Origin: Aquarana catesbeiana
Taxonomy: Eukaryota > Chordata > Amphibia > Anura > Ranidae
Reading direction: 5' to 3'
DNA length: 64,000 nt
Assembly (NCBI RefSeq): GCF_042186555.1
Contig: NC_133335.1
Location: forward strand, 175,299,419 to 175,363,418
Shown here: piece after piece, positions 57,110 to 64,000 of the stretch
Numbering within the stretch: the stretch's first letter is position 1
How the letters are laid out: the number at the start of each line of letters is the position of its first letter
The notes under the pieces: generated by a model
What the model was told of the DNA's origin: nothing
Databases searched by the model: none
What the model saw: only the letters and a program-made list of their open reading frames with translations
Program-made: the position numbers and the translations under genes

Positions 57110-58440
57110 GTAAACTGCACGGCCATTCTAAACACAGGATCTGAGTGTACAGCCAATTGCTCTGTAATTTTTATTTTTTTTATCAATCCTTTGTCTTTAT
57201 GTTAATTTTAGTCGCAATAAAAGGTCATATTTAAATGATATAGCTGCTCTGAGCTAGAAATTAGATTCTCCCCAATGGAGTTTGCCTAGTTTGACAAGTT
57301 CCACCTAAACGTACAGAGGTTTCGGGTAAGGGTGATAGCAGTTATGGTTAGTGATCGAAAGGTAAAATATTGTTTAAAAGTGAGGAAATGGTGAAATAAA
57401 TTGTAAATTCTGTATAAAACTGTATTTCATTTTGTATGTTTTGCTTATGTATTGCACAATGTGCTCATTGCGCACGCAGCACTTATAGTGGTTTGATTAC
57501 ATATTCACATTATTTCGAGTCCCGAGAAATTAGCCCGCCTGTGTTACGTTCCTTGTTATTCTAAAAGTACATTTGTAATATTAATGTGATATCTACATAA
57601 GCATATGTATAAAAAAAACTTAATCTGCTCTGAATAAACTGAACAGTGATTTGTAAAGATGCTGAGTGTATGTTGTATCTTTTTGTCTGTTCCCAACTGC
57701 AGTAGTTATTAATTTGGAACCCCTGATCAATATGAGGATTGGAGTTGACAATCTATAAACTTTCAAGAACAATGCAAAAAAAGTGTGTTAAAAAAAAGGA
57801 TGCAACAGGATGCCAAGGTCTCAGTGGGTCCCAAAAGAAATAAGCTAAATTACTCTAAATATATGCCTAAAAAGACAAACTTTAGATTTAAAAAGAAACA
57901 TTAGAACATTCTCTTCCGCAGTAAATTTTCCTCAAACAGCTCAGGGAGTGAAATTGAGAGTTTCTGCAAACTGCAAATCTTTATCCATGGCAAAATCAGT
58001 AATTTTGTAATAAAAATTTCTCCCTAATCCCTTGATAGGTGCAGAATAGCTACACGGATACTGCTTTCTTTGCATGCACACTCCACTATATTATTTTTAA
58101 GTGGAATTTTCATCTGCCGTTTTTAAAGCTAAATTCCAGGCATGGATTTTATTTCATAGGTTAGTTGGACAAGGTTGAAAGGTGGGGTGGAGACATCACA
58201 ATCCCCACCTCGTCCAATCAGAGAACGCTTTGCATTTATAGATATGGATTCAAGGAATTCTGTGAATGGCGCCCATGCTGGTTACTATACAGCAGAATAG
58301 GCCACCATCTTGGACTCCCTATTAACTTGGGGCTGGTTGCTGTTATGCTGATGTCATTTTAAAGAAACTGTTTGTGAGTGCAATTTTCTCCTTTTTACTA
58401 ATAAATAAGGGCCAGCAATATTCTTGCTTTTCTAGAACTT
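57110..58440. other. Possible LTR-like sequence, then unannotated
   Basis: A purine stretch AAAAGTGAGGAAATGG (57377) precedes TGAAATAAATTG, and AATAAACTGAACAG lies at 57642; together these could be a polypurine tract and LTR of the retroviral relic, but no second copy confirms it. A TTAA-type MITE start (TTAAAGCTAAATTCCAGGC, 58126) is seen without its partner end. Confidence 0.3.
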
Positions 58441-58860
58441 ATTCCACACTTTCCAGAATTGATCTGGCCCTGGGGAATTAGGAGGCATTACAGTTGGCAA
58501 GGAACAAACTACATGCCTAGAGGCCTTTCTGAAAATTCACCTTTGGTATTGTCGGTGAACCTAGGGGGGAGCCGCCGCTCAAGTGAATGGAAAATAAGTC
58601 AGTTTTGGTTGGAGCTAATGAGAAAACCAGATGACGTGCTAATAGCCCTAAGAGGGTTTGTTGTGACAAACACTGGCGTGGCTTCAATAGGGGCAACATT
58701 GGATGCCCTTAAAGCATTTCTCCGGGGTATAACGATACAGCAAGTGTTGAATATCAAGAGGACTAAGGAGTGGGAGGAGTCCATTAAGGAGGGAGTGGCA
58801 AAGGCAGAAAAACAATATATGGATGATCCGACACCTGATAAGTTTAGGGATTGGTTAGAT

Positions 58861-59584
58861 CAGACTTTTTTTTCTCAGAAAACAGGTGCAGGAACTCAAC
58901 CATGAGCCCCCTCCCCCCTCACAAACACACACACACACACACACTCTCCAAACTGCATCAAATAGTGGGTGTGGTCAAATTTCATTAACAGTGGGAGGGT
59001 CTTAAAGGGGCATCAAATACCAGGAGTGCATGACATGCAGAGATGGGGAGGGGTAACACAGTGTGCAGAGTTGCAGAGTTTAAGGTTGTGCTGCATACAG
59101 AGTGCAGGGTTCAGGGGTGTGCTACACACAGAGTGCAGGATTCAGCCTTCTTCCACAGCTGCTAACCTCTGCATTCCCTATCCACATCTCACTTTCACCC
59201 CTCTTCAGCTCTCTATGCAACCCCCTCAATTTTCCCCATTTTCTCCCCCCTTCCTTAAAAGCTCCACCATCTTCCACCTTACTTTTGTTGCTGTATTAAG
59301 TTGAAGCACCCTCTCCACCTCTCTCGCAGGGAGATCATCCATTGGGGGTGTCGGCATCCTCATTTCACCCCGGCACCTGCATCTCCCTTGTCTTCATCCT
59401 GTACTCAGTGGGAGCCATTCAGGAAATTAGATCTACGGGAGCCATTGAGAGTCAAGCTGACACTTGTAAACACCGAAGCCGGACTTCTGTGTTTACAAGT
59501 GATAGTGGTGAGCAGGAAGCAGAGGGTCTGAGCCAGAGGTTGTGGAACTGAGTTCCACCAAGTTCCTGCTGAAAAAAAGTCCTG
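58861..59584 (+). mobile_element. Non-autonomous hAT element, 724 bp
   Basis: The left end CAGACTTTTTTTTCTCAGAA and the right end, inward CAGGACTTTTTTTCAGCAGG, are flanked by an exact 8-bp duplication GGTTAGAT (58853-58860 and 59585-59592). A (CA)n tract lies near 58920-58943. The left terminus matches the right terminus of the minisatellite-bearing element ending at 28774. The apparent C-terminus of the 148-codon frame upstream is hAT sequence. Confidence 0.93.
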
Positions 59585-59870
59585 GGTTAGATTAACAACA
59601 GGAATACCAAACAACGGTATTAAGGAAGGCGGAGAATAAGCGGCTTCTTCAAAAACAGAGCTTATTTGGAGAGGGGGAAAGTGCGGGACGCATGCTGGCT
59701 CTTTTAGTTAGAACAAATTCTTCCTCCTCTGTCATCCCTGCGATTAGAACAGTAAAGGGTAGGATCACTTCATATGTACCAGAGATTACAGATACATTTA
59801 AAGAGTACTATGAAGGATTATATAGGTCACAAGAATAAGTTGTTAAGGGTAAAATGGGGGTCTTTTTTAA

Positions 59871-60797
59871 CCACCTGCTATCCGCGCTATGGCCGAATGA
59901 CGGCCACAGCGCGGACCTGCATTCCCGGGAGGCCGTCATATGACGGCCTCCCCTGTGCACGCTCCCTGCGCGCGCCCTGCAGGGCGCGTGCCGGGCGCGC
60001 TGTGATCAATGAGTCACTGAAACTCGGCTGATCACCGATCCGGTCCCGGCTCCTTACCATGTGATCAGCTGTCAGCCAATGACAGCTGATCACATGATGT
60101 AAACAAAAGATCGGTAATCGTTTTTTTTTTTTACTCACGCTGACAGCGCGAGTAGAAAAAAAAGCCGATCACCGGATCGGATGTCAGGGACATCGGTCCC
60201 CAAGTGGAAGAGGCACATCTGCCTCATCAGTGCCACCTAAAAGTGCCACTTAACAGTGCCCACAGTGCCACCTAACAGTGCCCGCAGTGCCACCTAACAG
60301 TTCCCACAAGTGCCACCTATCAATGCCAACAAGTGCCACCTATCAATGCCCACAAGTGCCACCTATCAATGCCCACCTGTAGTGCCAATCAGTGCCACCT
60401 GGCAGTGCTGCCCATTACTGCCACCCATCAGTGCCCATCACTGCCACCCATCAGTGACCATCACTGCCGCCTATCAGTGCCCATCACTGCCGCCTCATCA
60501 GCGTACATCAATGAAGGAGAAAAATTACCCGTTTTAAATTTTTTATAACAAAATATAAAAAAATAACATTTTTTTTTTTTAAATTCAGGTTTTTACATTT
60601 TTTTTACAAAAAGTAAAAACCGCAGAGGTGATCAAATACCACCAAAAGAAAGCTCTATTTGTGGTGAAAAAATGATAAAAATTTCATTTGGGTACAGTGT
60701 TGCATGACCGCGCAATTGTCATTCAAAGTGTGTCAGTGCTGAAAGCTGAAAATTGGTCTGGATAGGAGGGGGGTTTAAGTGCCCTGTAAACAAGTGG
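59871..60797 (-). repeat. Family B TTAA-type repeat, complete copy in L1
   Basis: TTAA flanks it (59867-59870 and 60798-60801). The left part has the palindromes GAGGCCGTCATATGACGGCC (59930-59950) and ATCAGCTGTCA / TGACAGCTGAT (60064-60091). The right part has the reversed core (CCACCAAAAGAAAGCTC, GCAATTGTCATTCAAAG) and closes AACAAGTGG. It interrupts the L1 ORF2 reading. Confidence 0.88.
60226..60500 (+). repeat. 22-bp minisatellite within family B
   Basis: Units of AGTGCCACCTAACAGTGCCC, drifting to AGTGCCACCTATCAATGCCC and CCATCACTGCCACCCATCAG. It lies at the same relative place in the element as the unrelated minisatellite at 35283-35925. Confidence 0.85.
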
Positions 60798-60987
60798 TTA
60801 AGGGACTGGAGGTCCCAGTCCTCTCAGAGGGATAGAGAAGGACTGGATGCCCATATAACTGTGGAAGAACTACAACAGGCGGTAGCAGTTATGGCAAACA
60901 AAAAATCCCCAGGGCCGGACGGCCTGCCAGCGGAAATCTATACACAATATGGGGGAGTATTGCTCCCGGAACTATTGAAGGTATTAA

Positions 60988-61076
60988 CCCTTTCATGCCT
61001 AAACCTATTTCTGACTTTTGTTGCTTACAAGTTAAAATCCATATTTTTGCTAGAAAATGACTTAGAACCCCCAAAC

Positions 61077-61145
<69 letters not shown>

Positions 61146-61475
61146 AGATATAGATATAATCTATATCTATAGATCTATATCTATATCTATAGATATAGAT
61201 ATATATATATTTATATTTAGCAGAGACCCTAGAGAATAACATTTTTATGCCACACGATATTTGCACAGCAGTCTTTCAAACGCAATTTTTTGGGATAAAA
61301 TACATTTTCATGATTTAAAAAAAAAAAACAGTAAAGTTAGCCCAATTTTTTTGTATAATGTGAAAGATGATGTTACGCTGAGTAGAAAGATACCTAACAT
61401 GTCATGCTTTAAAATGGCGCACACTCATGGAATGGTGACAAACTACGGTACTAAAAATCTCCCTAGGAGACGCTT
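60988..61475 (+). repeat. Family A TTAA-type repeat, copy 3, with AT tract
   Basis: TTAA (60984-60987) then CCCTTTCATGCCTAAACC; TTTTTGCTAGAAAATGACTT and CCCCAAACATTATATATA follow. A TA and GATATA microsatellite (61078-61215) has expanded inside it. The copy is cut at CGCTTTAA by a family B repeat. Confidence 0.8.
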
Positions 61476-61479
61476 TAAC

Positions 61480-62867
61480 CACTTGAGCCCCGGACCATTA
61501 TGATGCCTAAGGACCAGAGGTCTTTTTCCAATTTGGCACTGCGTCGCTTTAACTGCTAATTGCGCGGTCATGCAATGCTGTACCCAAACGAAATTTGCGT
61601 CCTTTTCTTCCCACAAATAGAGCTTTCTTTTGATGGTATTTGATCACCTCTGCGGTTTTTATTTTTTGCGCTATAAACGGAAAAAGACCGAAAATTTTGA
61701 AAAAAAATGATATTTTCTACTTTTTGTTATAAAAAAAATCCAATAAACTCAATTTTAGTCATACATTTAGGCCAAAATGTATTCGGCCACCTGTCTTTGG
61801 TAAAAAAAATGTCAATAATAATAAATGCCAATTTATTGGTTTGCGCAAAAGTTATAGCGTCTACAAACTAGGGTACATTTTCTGGAATTTACACAGCTTT
61901 TAGTTTATGACTGCCTATGTCATTTCTTGAGGTGCTAAAATGGCAGGGCAGTACAAAACCCCCCCAAATGACCCCATTTTGGAAAGTAGACACCCCAAGG
62001 AAATTGCTGAGAGGCATGTTGAACCCATTGAATATTTTTTTTTTTGTCCCAAGTGATTGAATAATGACAAAAAAAAAAAAAAAATTTACAAAAAGTTGTC
62101 ACTAAATGATATATTGCTCACACAGGCCATGGGCCTATGTGGAATTGCACCCCAAAATACATTCAGCTGCTTCTCCTGAGTACAGGGATACCACATGTGT
62201 GGGACTTTTTGGGAGGCATGGTGAGTATTTTGCAGCTCTCATTTGTTTTTGAAAATGAAGAAAGACAAGAAAAAACATTTTTTTTTTCTTTTTTCAATTT
62301 TCAAAACTTTGTGACAAAAAGTGAGGTCTGCAAAATACTCGCTATACCTCTCAGCAAATAGCTTGGGGTGTCTACTTTCCAAAATGGGGTCATTTGGGGG
62401 GGGTTGTGCCACCTGGGCATTCCATGGCCTCCGAAACTGTGATAGGCAGTGAAGAGTGAAATCAAAAATTCACGCCCTTAGAAAGCCTGAAGGCGGTGCT
62501 TGGTTTTCGGGGTCCCGTACGCGGCTAGGCTCCCAAAAAGTCTCACACATGTGGTATCCTCGTACTCAGGAGAAGCAGCAGAATGTATTTTGGGGTGTAA
62601 TTTCACATATTCCCATGGCATGTTTGAGCAATATATCATTTAGTGACAACTTTGTGCAAAAAAACAAAAAAAAAAAAAAAAAAAATTTGTCTCTTTCCCG
62701 CAACTTGTGTCACAATATAAAATATTCCATGGACTCAACATGACTCTCAGCAAATAGCTTGGGGTGTCTACTTTCCAAAATGGGGTCATTTGGGGGGGTT
62801 TTGAACTGTCCTGGCATTTTATGCACAACATTTAGAAGCTTATGTCACACATCACCCACTCTTCTAA
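61480..62867 (+). repeat. Family B TTAA-type repeat inside family A
   Basis: TTAA (61476-61479) then CCACTTGAGCCCCGGACC. The standard core follows (AGAGCTTTCTTTTGATGG, GCGCTATAAACGG, TATAGCGTCTACAAACTAGG) and then large inverted modules. The right terminus is not a clean AAGTGG TTAA; the next family A copy begins at 62868 after CTAA. The host family A reads GACGCTTTAA without interruption in principle; compare GACGTTTAAAAAATTCTAC at 2420. Confidence 0.75.
61955..62800. repeat. Imperfect inverted repeat, arms about 280 bp
   Basis: CCAAATGACCCCATTTTGGA (61972) faces TCCAAAATGGGGTCATTTGG (62772), and TCACTAAATGATATATTGCT (62099) faces AGCAATATATCATTTAGTGA (62629). A smaller nested inversion lies between: GGTGAGTATTTTGCAG near 62219 faces CTGCAAAATACTCGCT near 62328. 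The centre is near 62380. Confidence 0.85.
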
Positions 62868-64000
62868 CCACTTGAAGACAAAGCCCTTTCTGACACTTTT
62901 TGTTTACATGAAAAAGTTATTTTTTTTTTTGCAAGAAAATTACTTTGAACCCCCAAACATTATATATTTTTTTAAAGCAAATGCCCTACAGATTAAAATG
63001 GTGGGTGTTTCATTTTTTTTTTTTCACACAGTATTTTGCGCAGCGATTTTTCAAACGCATTTTTTGGGGAAAAATACACACTTTTTTAAATTTTAATGCA
63101 CTAAAACACACTATATTGCCCAAATGTTTGATGAAATAAAAAAGATGATCTTAGGCCAAGTACATTGATACCAAACATGACATGCTTTACAATTGCGCAC
63201 AAACGTGCAGTGGCAACAAAATAAATACATTTTTAAAGCCTTTAAAAGCCTTTACAGGTTACCACTTTAGATTTACAGAGGAGGTCTACTGCAAAAATTA
63301 CTGCCCTTGATCTGACCTTCGCGGTGATTCCTCACATGCATGGTGCAATTGCTGTTTACGTTTGACGACAGACTGCCGGTTGCGTTCGCCTTAGCGCGAG
63401 AGCAGGGGGCAACAGGGGTGCTTTTTTTTTTTTTTTCTTTATTATTTTTTTTTTTTTTTATCTTATTTTTAAACTGTTCCTTTCATTTTTTTTTTTAATC
63501 ATTTTTATTGTTATCTCGGGGAATGTAAATATCCCCTATGATAGCAATAGGTAGTGACAGGTACTCTTTTTTGAAAAAATTGGGGTCTATTAGACCCTAG
63601 ATCTCTCCTCTGCCCTCAAAGCATCTGACCACACCAAGATCGGTGTGATAAAATGCTTTCCCAATTTCCCAATGGCGCTGTTTACATCCGGCGAAATCTA
63701 AGTCATGAAATGCTCGTAGCTTCCGGTTTCTTAGGCCATAGAGATGTTTAGAGCCACTCTGGTCTCTGATCAGCTCTATGGTCAGCTGGCTGAATCACCG
63801 GCTGCATTCTCAGGTTCCCCGTTGAGACAGGAGAGCCAGAGAAAAACACGGAAGACGGTGGGAGGGGGGCATTCCCTCCCACGGCTTGTAAAAGCAGTCT
63901 AGAGGCTAATTAGCCACTAGGATTGCTTTTACATGAAAGCCGACCGCTGGCTGAAAAGAATGATACCAAGATAATACCTAAACCTGCAGGCATCATTCTG
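62868..64000 (+). repeat. Family A TTAA-type repeat, longest copy, runs off the window
   Basis: CCACTTGAAGACAAAGCCC opens it. It continues with CCCCCAAACATTATATATTT, the AAGATGATCTTAGG block and TTTACAGAGGAGGTCTACTG, then T-rich tracts (63423-63500), and the 3' block with GTAAAAGCAGTCTAGAGGCT also seen near 5010. No open frame of interest is present. The element is not complete within the window. Confidence 0.75.

Larger units (their letters stand above)
58530..60983 (+). pseudogene. L1/Tx1-clade ORF2, broken by two nested elements
   Basis: The frame at 58530-58860 covers the linker between endonuclease and reverse transcriptase (SQFWLELMRKPDDVLIALRG, LDALKAFLRGITIQQVLNIK). It is cut by a hAT element at GGTTAGAT and continues at 59585-59866 (FGEGESAGRMLALLVR, VPEITDTFKEYYEGLYRSQE). 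A family B repeat then intervenes (59871-60797). From 60802 the N-terminal part of the reverse transcriptase follows: EELQQAVAVMANKKSPGPDG then LPAEIYTQYGGVLLPELLKVL. It ends at a family A insertion (60988). The catalytic YADD region is not reached. Confidence 0.85.

Noticed and set aside
58459..58905. 148-codon frame as a complete host gene
   Set aside because: The body matches L1-type ORF2 linker sequence and the last 15 residues are read from a hAT terminus beginning at 58861.

Overview
The window looks like a gene desert from a large, repeat-rich amphibian genome. A ranid frog is most likely: the abundant TTAA-flanked repeats ending CCACTTG, the PIF/Harbinger-type MITEs ending TGCCGCGTACACACG and the Tc1-like terminal repeats are types I associate from memory with Rana-like genomes, and no database was searched. 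I found no intact host protein-coding gene, rRNA, tRNA gene, operon or CRISPR array. Nearly every long open frame is a transposon fragment or a minisatellite artefact.

Layout. 1-5.1 kb: an L2-clade LINE inserted in a TTAA-type repeat (family A), then a second A copy carrying a Harbinger MITE. 5.2-9.1 kb: a tRNA-derived SINE, a solo LTR inside another repeat, and TTAA MITEs. 10-14 kb: two non-autonomous hAT elements with clear 8-bp target duplications, each carrying a minisatellite. 14.8-26.2 kb: a conserved-element candidate, family B repeats, MITEs, and a large fold-back repeat split by a solo LTR. 26.5-28.8 kb: a long purine-rich minisatellite attached to a hAT terminus. 28.8-32.8 kb and 47.4-53.2 kb: pieces of two Tc1 elements and one LTR retrotransposon that fit together only if about 21.7 kb (about 30309-52023) was inverted. 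34.7-42.3 kb: family B copies, two hAT elements, a second kind of solo LTR and two conserved-element candidates. 44.8-47.3 kb: a fold-back mariner-like element split by a 5'-truncated L1/Tx1 LINE. 53.2-58.4 kb: a decayed retroviral integrase region interrupted by a Tc1 element. 58.5-64 kb: an L1/Tx1 ORF2 broken in turn by a hAT element, family B, family A and more family B.

The value of the window lies in its nesting. Many insertions can be ordered because their empty sites can be read from the host repeat. This gives target-site evidence for the superfamily of otherwise anonymous repeats (TTAA, TWA, 8 bp, 5 bp, TA). The short unique islands include several AT-rich stretches dense in homeodomain-like sites, which suggest long-range regulatory sequence, but this is inference. 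Boundaries of diverged repeats are accurate to roughly 5-30 bases; those with stated target duplications are exact as read.
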